Part shown: positions 34,133 through 41,702 of the stretch, one piece after another
Position numbering within the stretch: position 1 is the stretch's first letter
How the letters are laid out: each line of letters starts with the position of its first letter
Origin: an archaeon GW2011_AR20
Lineage (GTDB): Archaea > Nanobdellota > Nanobdellia > SCGC-AAA011-G17 > GW2011-AR20
Direction of reading: 5' to 3'
NCBI GenBank assembly: GCA_000830315.1
Contig: CP010426.1
Coordinates: 1 to 60,669, forward strand
DNA length: 60,669 nucleotides
Notes under the pieces: model-generated
Told to the model about the DNA's origin: nothing
Databases searched by the model: none
Seen by the model: only the letters and a program-made list of their open reading frames with translations
Program-made: the position numbers and the translations under genes

Positions 34133-35227
34133 CTAGTCCTCTACTTGTGCAAAATATAGTTCTGCACATTTTTTAAAGTCTATTTCAATTCCAAGTTCGA
34201 AGCCCTCCTGAACTAAAACTGCTAGATTATGACATAGACATTTCATTAGAATCTCATTTATTTGTCCTGTTTCATCCCTCAACCTTAAGAAGTTTCCATA
34301 AATTCTTTTTAACATAGAGAAAGTTGTTTCTATATTTGAACGTGCATGATAATGCTTCATAAATTCTTCTTGATTATTATAGAAAAATAGCCACATTTGT
34401 TTCCATAATCTAGAACCCCTAGAGTTCTTTAATGAATTTGATTTAAATGGAATAAAAGGAATCGCTCCATGTTCACCTATAAAATTTAGATTATTTCTAG
34501 AAAGATATGCTTTGTCTGCTGAGATTTCTTTCATGTCAAAATGTTTTGCAGTATTTTTAATTAATGGAACAAGTTCTGGAGAGTCTCCATAATTTCCTGG
34601 TGTTATTCTAACAGAAGTAATACAATGAGTTTTTGCTCCGCATGATAGATGAACTTTCTTCCATTTTCTTTTCCTTGATACTGCTTGAGTTCTTATGTCA
34701 AACCAACGTTCATAAAGCGATGTAGAAAATCCACTCGAATCAACAATTATTTTTTCTTCTACCAATCTCAAAGGCATTGCAGTAATTTCAACTAATTGAG
34801 AAAGTATCGAAGTCATTTCATCTTTCTTGAAGAAATTACAGACTGTATTAAAATGAGGAGTTTTATCTATAAGTTTATTCTGTCTTGCAAGTTCTAAATC
34901 CGAAATAACCCTTCTTGAACTAAATCTTGAATAAGTATAAAGAAACATGCAAATCATTTGTTCTTTCAATGGAATCAAAGGTCTTCCATTACATTTGTTT
35001 TTTTCTATTTCAAAATTTTCTATAAGTTCAGATAATAATCTTAATGCAACAATTTTTTCAGAAGTTTTTGCTTGATTATATTCGCTCCATTTTTGGGCAT
35101 AGGTCTTTCTAAGCGAATTTACTTGATTTAAAACTTTTTGAGTGTTTTTTCTCTTGAATTCATCATCACCATGATTACCATCTATCGTTTTCATTCTTAT
35201 AGCCTTTTTATCCTTTTCGAAGTTCAT
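34133..35227 (-). CDS. IS4/IS5-like DDE transposase
   Basis: 364 residues with a DDE triad context: EEKIIVDSSGFS, EISADKAYLS and ARSNIETTFSMLKR. The middle carries the charged GRPLIPLKEQM segment of this group. I find no clear terminal inverted repeats; the hairpin TTTGCAC/GTGCAAA at 34121-34152 overlaps its 3' end and could be a terminator. It is the left gene of the island and probably helped bring it in. Confidence 0.8.
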   Translation of the reverse strand: MNFEKDKKAIRMKTIDGNHGDDEFKRKNTQKVLNQVNSLRKTYAQKWSEYNQAKTSEKIVALRLLSELIENFEIEKNKCNGRPLIPLKEQMICMFLYTYSRFSSRRVISDLELARQNKLIDKTPHFNTVCNFFKKDEMTSILSQLVEITAMPLRLVEEKIIVDSSGFSTSLYERWFDIRTQAVSRKRKWKKVHLSCGAKTHCITSVRITPGNYGDSPELVPLIKNTAKHFDMKEISADKAYLSRNNLNFIGEHGAIPFIPFKSNSLKNSRGSRLWKQMWLFFYNNQEEFMKHYHARSNIETTFSMLKRIYGNFLRLRDETGQINEILMKCLCHNLAVLVQEGFELGIEIDFKKCAELYFAQVED

Positions 35228-35273
35228 CAGTATGGATTCTTTCCGGAATTCGCAATCAATCTTTATAACTATC

Positions 35274-35298
35274 TACTTATGTAAGTAAATAGCTTACT
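35274..35298. promoter_or_regulatory. Shared island motif, first copy
   Basis: TACTTATGTAAG followed by ATAGCTTAC. The same 12-mer and 9-mer recur at 38481-38496 before the winged-helix gene. A candidate binding site for an island regulator. Confidence 0.4.
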
Positions 35299-35368
35299 AA
35301 TATATAAATGTTTCTATTTCTAAATTTTAACAGGTAAGATTTTATAATTCGAAAAGCTTATATAATAA

Positions 35369-35418
35369 GTATAACACCTTTATTTATTAAAGTATAACTC
35401 TTTTATGAAATAAGGTGT
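35369..35418 (+). promoter_or_regulatory. Operator array before the RHH gene
   Basis: AGTATAACACCTTTAT (35369-35384) is repeated as AGTATAACTCTTTTAT (35391-35406), 22 bp apart. ACACCTTTATTT (35374-35385) and AAATAAGGTGT (35408-35418) are inverted. A TATA-like TATATAATAAG lies at 35360-35370. Tandem sites two turns apart are the usual way ribbon-helix-helix proteins bind. Confidence 0.55.
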
Positions 35419-35423
35419 AATAC

Positions 35424-35585
35424 ATGCCATCGGAAAGAAGAATAACAATTTATCTGGAAAAGGAAGACTTTAAATTATTCAAAGTTGCCCTTAAAAAGTA
35501 TAAAAAAGATGATTCCAAATTGGGAAGAGAAATAGTGCACATGTGGCTTTTTAACAACAAGTTGCAGCTGGAGGCTAAGAAATGA
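35424..35585 (+). CDS. Small ribbon-helix-helix-like regulator
   Basis: 53 residues, MPSERRITIYLEKEDF then a helix KLFKVALKKYKKDDSKLGR and a second helix. A short N-terminal strand followed by two helices is the ribbon-helix-helix layout, as in CopG-type regulators. Its stop overlaps the methylase start (AAATGATT), so it is translated with the methylase. Role by position: controller of the restriction-modification island, acting on the tandem repeats just upstream. Missed by default length limits. Confidence 0.6.
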   Translation: MPSERRITIYLEKEDFKLFKVALKKYKKDDSKLGREIVHMWLFNNKLQLEAKK

Positions 35586-36637
35586 TTCCGGTAGCAATTG
35601 ATTTTTTTGCAGGAGCAGGAGGCTTGAGCGAAGGATTCAAGCAAGCAGGATTTCGCATAGCAGTAGCCAACGAGATAAACAAGGATGCTGCAGCAACTTA
35701 TTCTTTAAATCATCCGGATACAAAAGTCTTGATAGGGGACATACACAATATTAAATCAAGAGATATTATAAAAATAGTTGGAAGAAAGCCGGATATAATT
35801 ATCGGGGGTCCCCCATGCCAAGGATTTTCTCTTGCCGGTAAAAGAAATAAGAACGATTCGCGCAACTTTTTATTTAAGGAATTTATAAAAAAGATAAAGG
35901 AAATTAAGCCCAAATTTTTTTTAATGGAAAATGTAACTGGTATAATTTCATTTAACAAGGGAAAGACAATTGCGGAGATCGAGGATTCGCTTAAAAAATC
36001 CGGATATACAGTTTCAAAGATAATTCTAAATGCTGCGGATTTTGGTGTACCACAAGTCAGGAGAAGGCTTTTCATATTCGGAGCCCTGAAATCAAATATA
36101 AATATTAATGAGATTAAAGTTTGGAAAAACAAAGCCATAACAACAAAAGAAGCCATATGTGACTTAGACTTTTTGGGAGTTGGAGAAAGTTCTAATCATT
36201 ATAAAAAATCGCCATCAAACAAATACCAAGCAATCATGAGAATAAAAAATAACAAGCTTCACAACCATACATCTTCGAGGCATAATAAAATGACAATTAA
36301 AAGATTCTCTATGCTAAAGCCTGGGCATACCATGAAAGAAATTCCCGCTTATTTTAAAACTAAAAAAAGAACATTGCTAAGGATAGAGGAATCAAAACCA
36401 ATTAATACCATAACAACAATTCCGGATGATTATATACACTATTCCTTGAATAGGACCTTGACGGTAAGGGAATGCGCCAGACTGCAAAGCTTCCCCGATT
36501 CTTACGTTTTCTTGGGGTCTAGAACTACTGGTGGAAAAAGAAGAGTGTTCGAGTGTCCGCAATATACACAAGTAGGAAATGCTGTTCCGCCGATACTTGC
36601 CAAAGTTGTTGGCGAATGGATAAAAAAACAATTCTAG
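35582..36637 (+). CDS. C5-cytosine DNA methyltransferase, first copy
   Basis: Adds a methyl group to cytosine C5 in a target sequence. 351 residues with motifs in order: DFFAGAGGLSEGF (I), GGPPCQGFSLAG (IV, catalytic Cys), LMENVTG (VI), QVRRRLFIFG (VIII), RECARLQSFPDSYVF (IX-like) and QVGNAVPPILAKV (X). The variable recognition domain is short, and the target sequence cannot be read from it. Starts with a 4-bp overlap on the RHH gene, in an operon. Confidence 0.92.
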   Translation: MIPVAIDFFAGAGGLSEGFKQAGFRIAVANEINKDAAATYSLNHPDTKVLIGDIHNIKSRDIIKIVGRKPDIIIGGPPCQGFSLAGKRNKNDSRNFLFKEFIKKIKEIKPKFFLMENVTGIISFNKGKTIAEIEDSLKKSGYTVSKIILNAADFGVPQVRRRLFIFGALKSNININEIKVWKNKAITTKEAICDLDFLGVGESSNHYKKSPSNKYQAIMRIKNNKLHNHTSSRHNKMTIKRFSMLKPGHTMKEIPAYFKTKKRTLLRIEESKPINTITTIPDDYIHYSLNRTLTVRECARLQSFPDSYVFLGSRTTGGKRRVFECPQYTQVGNAVPPILAKVVGEWIKKQF

Positions 36638-36661
36638 CTTAAAATTCGATAAATAACAAAG

Positions 36662-36715
36662 TTTATATACTAGTTCTGTAGCCCTTGGTAACATACCCGG
36701 GCAAATGCCATGGGC
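36662..36715 (+). promoter_or_regulatory. Promoter and GC-rich hairpin before the GHKL ATPase
   Basis: TATA-like TTTATATAC at 36662-36670, then GCCCTTGG (36681-36688) facing CCATGGGC (36708-36715) with CCCGGGC between. Transcription would start inside the hairpin, so this may be an operator or leader structure. Confidence 0.4.
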
Positions 36716-36751
36716 ATTAACTTTAAAAATAGAGGAATCTGATAATAAACC

Positions 36752-38236
36752 ATGAAAGATAAAGAATCTAAAATCAAAGGCGAAGAGAATTCTGAAAAAA
36801 TAAAAGTTGGAACAAATATAATTAAAAATCTTAGCACAACTTTTTATCCAAATCCAAAGATTATTTTTGACGAATTAATAACTAATTCTAGAGATGCAAT
36901 GGCAAATATTGTAAAGATGCATGTAAATAATAATACCATAACAATAGAGGATGATGGAGATGGAATGAGTAGAGACGAACTTATACATTTCTTCTTTATT
37001 TCACATTCAAATAAACTGGAACAACCGATAAAATCCAAGGGCGGAGTAAAAAGAGAAATTATTGGTAAGTTTGGAATAGGAAAATTATCTCTTTATCAAA
37101 TATGCAAATGGTTTGAAATCACGACCTGGAAAAATGGCGTTGAATCTAAAGCAACATTTAACTTTGAAGATTTCGAAAAAGAAAAATATGTCGATGATTT
37201 TTCATTACATATAATTTCTGAAACAAGAACTTCTAAAAAAAATGGTACAAGGATAGTATTGCATGATCTTAAGAAAAAAAATAGTGCTAATGATATAAAA
37301 AGGCATTTAATAAGAACAATGCCTTTCACCAAAGATTTTAAGATAATTATTAGTGGCGGAGACTTAGCAAGACCTGTAGAATTAAGAAGCGAAGATATTC
37401 TGCATGGGAATGTAGCATCTAAATACGAAATTGATGAAGATGTTGCAGGAGTTGGGAAAGTAACTGGAACAATTATTTACAAAAAACATGAGCCAGGAGA
37501 TTTTGGGGTTTACATTAGAGTATTTGGAAGAGTTGTAAACCTAAGTGACCCCCACGGGATCATAAACTTCTCTTCATTAACAAGCGCATTTTTTGCAGCC
37601 AGAAAAATATATGCTGACCTTAACGTGGATAGTTTAAATAATGCAATTCAAACTAATAGGGCGGGATTTGTAAAGGATAATCCATCTTATATTGCTTTTA
37701 CAAAATGGCTTACAACAAAATTGAACAAGTTAAATAAGGAAATGAGTACCAAAATAAAAGAAATGAAAAGGGGGGCAGAAGTTATAGAGGTTAAAGATAT
37801 TGTTTCTAGTTTCTTCTCATCAAGGGGGGATAAGAAAATGGAGGGAATAAAACCAAAACAAAAGCACTTGAAAAGAATGAAAAGGGGTGCTAAGCTAGAG
37901 GAAGATACAATCCTAAATAAAAAAAGTTATATTTTACTGCATGGCAGAAGATTTGGAGTAGAAGTAGAACCTATCGGAAGAGACAAGCCAGAAGCTATAA
38001 TGGACAAAAAAGAAAACAAGATAGTAATAAATTCAGATAACCCCCTCTATGAGATTTCCCGAGCTAACGGTGGCGTTTGGGGTGTTCAATATCATGCTCT
38101 TAGAGCTTCAATAATAGTTTTTGCGATAGAGATCTCAAAAAATCTCGATGAATTTATAAAAAATTATAACTTAATGGTTAAAGAAAGCGAAGAGATAGTA
38201 CAAAACATGAAGAGGAGGCTAGTAATAAATAATTGA
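36752..38236 (+). CDS. GHKL (MORC/MutL-like) ATPase
   Basis: 494 residues. The GHKL ATP site is complete: IIFDELITNSRDA (N-box with the Glu-Asn pair), EDDGDGMSRDEL (G1), GKFGIGKLSLYQ (G2) and NGTRIVLHDL. A charged middle and a domain with a basic linker (RMKRGAKLEED) follow. Iyer, Abhiman and Aravind described MutL/MORC-type ATPases coupled to DNA methylases in restriction systems, and this context is the same. Likely an ATP-driven clamp that senses or loops DNA for the island nucleases. The function is inferred. Confidence 0.78.
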   Translation: MKDKESKIKGEENSEKIKVGTNIIKNLSTTFYPNPKIIFDELITNSRDAMANIVKMHVNNNTITIEDDGDGMSRDELIHFFFISHSNKLEQPIKSKGGVKREIIGKFGIGKLSLYQICKWFEITTWKNGVESKATFNFEDFEKEKYVDDFSLHIISETRTSKKNGTRIVLHDLKKKNSANDIKRHLIRTMPFTKDFKIIISGGDLARPVELRSEDILHGNVASKYEIDEDVAGVGKVTGTIIYKKHEPGDFGVYIRVFGRVVNLSDPHGIINFSSLTSAFFAARKIYADLNVDSLNNAIQTNRAGFVKDNPSYIAFTKWLTTKLNKLNKEMSTKIKEMKRGAEVIEVKDIVSSFFSSRGDKKMEGIKPKQKHLKRMKRGAKLEEDTILNKKSYILLHGRRFGVEVEPIGRDKPEAIMDKKENKIVINSDNPLYEISRANGGVWGVQYHALRASIIVFAIEISKNLDEFIKNYNLMVKESEEIVQNMKRRLVINN

Positions 38237-38248
38237 ATATTATTCAAT
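38232..38248 (+). terminator. Possible hairpin after the ATPase gene
   Basis: ATTGAAT-ATT-ATTCAAT, a 7-bp stem overlapping the stop of the ATPase gene. Confidence 0.3.
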
Positions 38249-38250
38249 GG

Positions 38251-38400
38251 AAAACAACAGACCGCTGAGGCGAAGCATATAAAAAAGAAGTGAGAAAAGA
38301 ACTGGGTGCGCCACATACTGGTTCTCATGAACATCCGCCCGATGATCAGGTCATGAGCTAGGAGGGTTCCATCGCTCAGCGGGTTGATATTTCCGCAGAC
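38251..38400 (+). ncRNA. Candidate structured RNA
   Basis: A GC-rich 150-bp block in an otherwise very AT-rich region. CCGCTGAG (38262-38269) can pair with CTCAGCGG (38375-38382). Inside, AGAACTGG (38299-38306) pairs with CTGGTTCT (38317-38325, with G-U pairs), and CTCATGA (38324-38330) with TCATGAG (38351-38357), enclosing CATC/GATG. I match it to no known RNA family. The strand is not certain. An alternative is a decayed coding remnant (see findings). Confidence 0.4.
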
Positions 38401-38465
38401 GTTATTAATATAACAAAATCAGGGGGAAGATTTAGTATATAAATTATTCGCTCATAACAGCGATA

Positions 38466-38496
38466 TATTTATATAGGTACATAGCTTACATAAGTA
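38466..38496 (+). promoter_or_regulatory. Promoter with shared island motif, second copy
   Basis: TATTTATATAGG gives a TATA box at about 38465-38474, and CTTACATAAGTA (38485-38496) is the reverse complement of the 35274 motif. It sits directly before ATG 38499. Confidence 0.45.
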
Positions 38497-38498
38497 AA

Positions 38499-38750
38499 AT
38501 GACTGAACCTTTGCCAAAATGGGAAATGAGGAAGTATGCTTACCTGTGGAAAAATTTTCAAAAAAAAGAATTCACGAACGAACAGGCAATAAAAGCCTTG
38601 AAAGAGAAGAATCCTCATCTGATGAGCGTTCTTTTTTACGACTTGAAAAATATGGGATGGCTATTCGTTGAAAGAGATAAAAAAGATCAGCGAAAAAAAG
38701 TTTACAAGATAAAAGAGCCTAACGAGGCAGTAAAGGAAATGGCAAAATGA
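38499..38750 (+). CDS. Winged-helix-like small protein
   Basis: 83 residues. RKYAYLWKNFQKKEFTNEQAIKALKEK is followed by a recognition-type helix and a beta wing (WLFVERDKKDQRKKVYKI), so a winged-helix fold is likely. It heads the three-gene operon with the Cas4-like nuclease and second methylase; its stop overlaps the nuclease start as ATGA. A regulator or DNA-recognition subunit is a fair guess. Confidence 0.6.
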   Translation: MTEPLPKWEMRKYAYLWKNFQKKEFTNEQAIKALKEKNPHLMSVLFYDLKNMGWLFVERDKKDQRKKVYKIKEPNEAVKEMAK

Positions 38751-39406
38751 CATTTAAACTTTCTCCTTCATCAATGAATTTAGTAGAGGATTGTCCAAGA
38801 TGTTTCTGGCTACAAATTGTTAAAAAGATTTCAAGACCTTCTGGAATATTCCCAAGTTTACCTTCTGGGGTTGATAAAATGCTTAAAGAACATTTTGACA
38901 GATTTAGAGATAATAACAAATTACCGCCTGAATTAAAAGAACTTAAAGATGTTAAATTATTTGAGGATAAGGAATTATTAAAAAAATGGAGAAATAATCT
39001 AAAAGGAATTGAATTTAAAGATGAGGATAATGATGTTCTTCTGCATGGAGCAGTTGACAATTTATTAAGCAAGGACAATAAGTTAATTGTTATCGATTAT
39101 AAAACAAGAGGATTCGCACTAAAAGAAGATACCGCCCATCATTATCAAGATCAACTTGATATTTACAATTTTTTATTAAGAAAAAATGGTTATGAAACGG
39201 AAGACTTTGCTTACCTGTTATTCTACTTACCTGAGAAAGTTTTGGAAAGCGGAGAATTTATATTTAAGAACGAATTAGTGAAAATGAAGATTGATATAAA
39301 ACACGCAGAATTTTTGCTTGATAGGGCAATTAATATAATAAAGGGGGAAATGCCTGAAGCAAGCAAAGATTGTAAATATTGTAAATGGGGGGAAAATGAA
39401 TTTTAA
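38747..39406 (+). CDS. Cas4/RecB-like PD-(D/E)XK nuclease
   Basis: 219 residues. FKLSPSSMNLVEDCPRCFW holds two Cys near the start, and DCKYCKW two at the end; together they can bind an Fe-S cluster as in Cas4 and AddB. The nuclease core has LLHGAVDNLL (Asp), LIVIDYKTRG (Asp-x-Lys) and HHYQDQLDIYNFLL (the Gln motif). There are no CRISPR genes nearby, so it is a solo Cas4-like exonuclease, probably the processing nuclease of the island. Confidence 0.75.
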   Translation: MTFKLSPSSMNLVEDCPRCFWLQIVKKISRPSGIFPSLPSGVDKMLKEHFDRFRDNNKLPPELKELKDVKLFEDKELLKKWRNNLKGIEFKDEDNDVLLHGAVDNLLSKDNKLIVIDYKTRGFALKEDTAHHYQDQLDIYNFLLRKNGYETEDFAYLLFYLPEKVLESGEFIFKNELVKMKIDIKHAEFLLDRAINIIKGEMPEASKDCKYCKWGENEF

Positions 39407-40376
39407 AACAGCAGATTTATTTGCTGGTGTTGGTGGTATAAGGCTTGGCTTTGAGCGAGCTGGATTTAAAACAGTTTTTGCAAATGATAATAATAAAAAT
39501 TGCAAGTTAACTTATGATTTAAATTTTAAAGAACCGGAATTACTGGTAAAAGATATTCGGAAAATTTATATAAAAGAAATGCCAGATTTTGATGTTCTTT
39601 TAGGTGGATTTCCATGTCAGGCATTCTCTATAGCAGGAAATCAAGGAGGCTTTAAAGACGAAGAATCTGGAGGAAATCTTTTTTTTAAAATTGCACAAAT
39701 TCTTAGAATAAAAAAACCTCAAGCATTTATGCTTGAAAATGTTAAGAACCTTAAGAGTCACTATAAAGGGCACACCTTCAAAGTTATAAAAAATGCTCTT
39801 GAAAAATTAGGCTATCATATTAAAGCAGAAGTGTTGAATAGCATGACTCATGGAAATATTCCGCAGAACAGGGAAAGAATATTTATTGTCGGTTTTTTAG
39901 ATAAGGATAAAGCAGAAGCATTTGAATTTCCAAAAGAAATACCATTGACTAAAAGTTTTAAGGAATTTATTTTGAGTAAAACAGAGGATAAATATTATTA
40001 TAATGATAAGCCTCTTTACGAAAAAATAAAGAATGATGTAAATTCGGAAGAAATGGTTTATCAATGGAGAAGAAGATATATAAGGGCGAATAAAAGAGGA
40101 GTTGTTCCCACTTTAACAGCAAATATGGGAACTGGCGGTCATAACGTTCCTATTGTAAGAAACGGCATTGGTATCAGGAAATTAACCCCCCAGGAATGTT
40201 TTTGGTTGCAAGGTTTTCCAAAAAATTTTAAATTACCAGGCATAGCAGATAGCTATCTATATCATCAAGCAGGGAACAGCGTAACAGTTCCCGTGGTTGA
40301 AAGAGTTGCACAGAATATAATGCTTGTTATGAAAGGCAAAATTATAAATGAACAGCAAATGATTTCAAGATTTTAA
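39396..40376 (+). CDS. C5-cytosine DNA methyltransferase, second copy
   Basis: 326 residues with FAGVGGIRLGFERAG (I), GGFPCQAFSIAG (IV), LENVKNL (VI), NRERIFIVGF (VIII), TPQECFWLQGFP (IX) and HQAGNSVTVPVV (X). It overlaps the nuclease gene by 11 bp. It is divergent in sequence from the first methylase, so the two may recognise different sites. Convergent with Vsr, which repairs T:G mismatches from deaminated 5-methylcytosine. Confidence 0.92.
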   Translation: MNFKTADLFAGVGGIRLGFERAGFKTVFANDNNKNCKLTYDLNFKEPELLVKDIRKIYIKEMPDFDVLLGGFPCQAFSIAGNQGGFKDEESGGNLFFKIAQILRIKKPQAFMLENVKNLKSHYKGHTFKVIKNALEKLGYHIKAEVLNSMTHGNIPQNRERIFIVGFLDKDKAEAFEFPKEIPLTKSFKEFILSKTEDKYYYNDKPLYEKIKNDVNSEEMVYQWRRRYIRANKRGVVPTLTANMGTGGHNVPIVRNGIGIRKLTPQECFWLQGFPKNFKLPGIADSYLYHQAGNSVTVPVVERVAQNIMLVMKGKIINEQQMISRF

Positions 40377-40712
40377 ATTATGCTCCCAAATTCTCTTTAC
40401 TTTCCACCCAGAATTTTTATAGGCAAAATTTATTTCTCTATCTCTTAAGATATTCCTTTCAATTTTGGGCTTCCAATATTCTTTGTTGGATTGTGGCTTT
40501 TTAAAATGCTTTGGACATTTATGCCAGAAACAACCGTCAATAAAAATAGCTATTTTCTTTTTATAATCTATAAAATCAGGTTTCCCAAAGACTTTGGGCT
40601 GATAAGTAAACTCCTTAAACTTTTTTTTAAAATTAAGCTCGGGTTTTGTTTTTGAGCTTTTTATCCTTGACATAATGTAACTTCTTTGCTTTTTAGTCAA
40701 GTTGTCTGGCAT
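40365..40712 (-). CDS. vsr: Vsr-type mismatch endonuclease
   Basis: Nicks beside T:G mismatches that arise when 5-methylcytosine deaminates. 115 residues: LTKKQRSYIMSRIKSSKTKPE at the start, VFGKPDFIDYKKKIAIFIDGCFWHKCPKH (catalytic Asp and zinc-binding Cys/His) and the ending WKVKRIWEHNL. Length is normal (about 130). Its ATG follows the upstream gene stop by 1 nt, so they form an operon. Confidence 0.88.
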   Translation of the reverse strand: MPDNLTKKQRSYIMSRIKSSKTKPELNFKKKFKEFTYQPKVFGKPDFIDYKKKIAIFIDGCFWHKCPKHFKKPQSNKEYWKPKIERNILRDREINFAYKNSGWKVKRIWEHNLKS

Positions 40713-40713
40713 T

Positions 40714-41559
40714 TTATAATTTTTTAACTAAATCCTTCCAATCATCATTAGAATTATGCATTTGTCCAACTGCTTTTACATACCTATATCCATTATCAAA
40801 TCTCTGACCAGGTATTTCTCTAACTTTTTCTAATTCATTATGATAAGAAAAACCTGTAACCCAAATTGGTATTTCTCTCAATTCCTTTATTTTTTTAAAT
40901 CCTTCTGAGTTTTCTAAAAAGTCTTTAACATTTTTGAAAAAAGAATGTTCCCTTAAAATTCTAAATAAATGGTCTGATGGAAGTCCGACCCTGACAAAAA
41001 TATAGATGTCTGACCTTCTTCTCGGATTTTCATATTCAAGTGGGTCTATTATATTAAAACAATTCTTCCACTTGCTGGCTTTTACTGCAACATTTATTCT
41101 AATAGGTCTTATAGAATTCCTTTCTTTTATTCCAATAAAATCCTGTTCTGTGATATGGTCTGGATGTACTTCAGTATCCAATTCTACATCAATATTAAAT
41201 TTTTCCTTTATGAACTTTTGGATACCATGTTCTGCCAAAATTCCAAGAATAAAATCATCTGCCATTTGAACCTCACTTCTTGCTCCACGTATTCCCGTAC
41301 CATGACTTCCCCTTGCTGAATAAGCCATTTTTATTGCAAATTCAAAGCATTTTTCATATTCTTTTAAAGTAAGTATAACTGTTCTTTGTTCTTTAAGTTC
41401 CTTCCAAAAATCCAAATCTGATTTTTTAAACCAAAATCTTGAACCTATTTTGTTTCCCTTTATTTCTTTGCTATTTTTAAAATAATTATTAAATTCTTTC
41501 TTTTCTATACCAAGATGTTCTATTGCTTCTGAGGAATTTAATAACTCGTTTTCTCTCAT
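40714..41559 (-). CDS. Probable type II restriction endonuclease
   Basis: 281 residues. The N-terminus is an excisionase/MerR-type helix-turn-helix (NSSEAIEHLGIEKKEFNNYF, with SRFWFKKSDLDFW). The core contains GSHGTGIRGARSEVQMADDFILG and a plausible nuclease site with QDFIGI (Asp) and RINVAVKASKW (V-x-Lys). An Arg-rich PRRRSDIYIFVRVGLPSD segment follows. I cannot name its family, but its place with two methylases and Vsr argues for the restriction subunit. Confidence 0.55.
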   Translation of the reverse strand: MRENELLNSSEAIEHLGIEKKEFNNYFKNSKEIKGNKIGSRFWFKKSDLDFWKELKEQRTVILTLKEYEKCFEFAIKMAYSARGSHGTGIRGARSEVQMADDFILGILAEHGIQKFIKEKFNIDVELDTEVHPDHITEQDFIGIKERNSIRPIRINVAVKASKWKNCFNIIDPLEYENPRRRSDIYIFVRVGLPSDHLFRILREHSFFKNVKDFLENSEGFKKIKELREIPIWVTGFSYHNELEKVREIPGQRFDNGYRYVKAVGQMHNSNDDWKDLVKKL

Positions 41560-41600
41560 AAATCTGAAAGGAAAAGAGCATATTTAAAGAATTCTATTTT

Positions 41601-41644
41601 TGTGCAGAATCATCGCTAAATGTGCAGATTTAAGTTATTGTGCA
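41601..41644. repeat. Three TGTGCA repeats at about 20-bp spacing
   Basis: TGTGCAGA at 41601 and 41621 and TGTGCAAA at 41639, in the spacer between the restriction gene and rpl15e. Possibly operator sites for the restriction operon. Confidence 0.35.
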
Positions 41645-41649
41645 AAGCC

Positions 41650-41667
41650 ATAGAATAAGAAAGCTTT
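41650..41667 (+). repeat. Island-flanking repeat, right copy
   Basis: ATAGAATAAGAAAGCTTT, like 34109-34123. It also overlaps the rpl15e TATA region. Confidence 0.35.
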
Positions 41668-41675
41668 TTAAATCT
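41661..41675 (+). promoter_or_regulatory. rpl15e promoter
   Basis: AAGCTTTTTAAATCT is a TATA-like box about 30 nt before ATG 41703, so the message has a very short leader. Confidence 0.45.
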
Positions 41676-41702
41676 TTAATTTTGGTTTAAGCTATTAAGA
41701 AA

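Noticed and set aside
34121-34152. TTTGCAC...GTGCAAA as a transposon terminal repeat
   Set aside because: The two arms are only about 18 bp apart at one end and no copy is at the other end of the transposase gene; a hairpin terminator is likelier.
38251-38400. SRP, RNase P or 5S RNA identity
   Set aside because: None of their conserved core sequences is seen.
38747-39406. Cas4-like gene as evidence for CRISPR
   Set aside because: No repeats, Cas1, Cas2 or effector genes; a solo Cas4-like nuclease within a methylase operon is a better reading.
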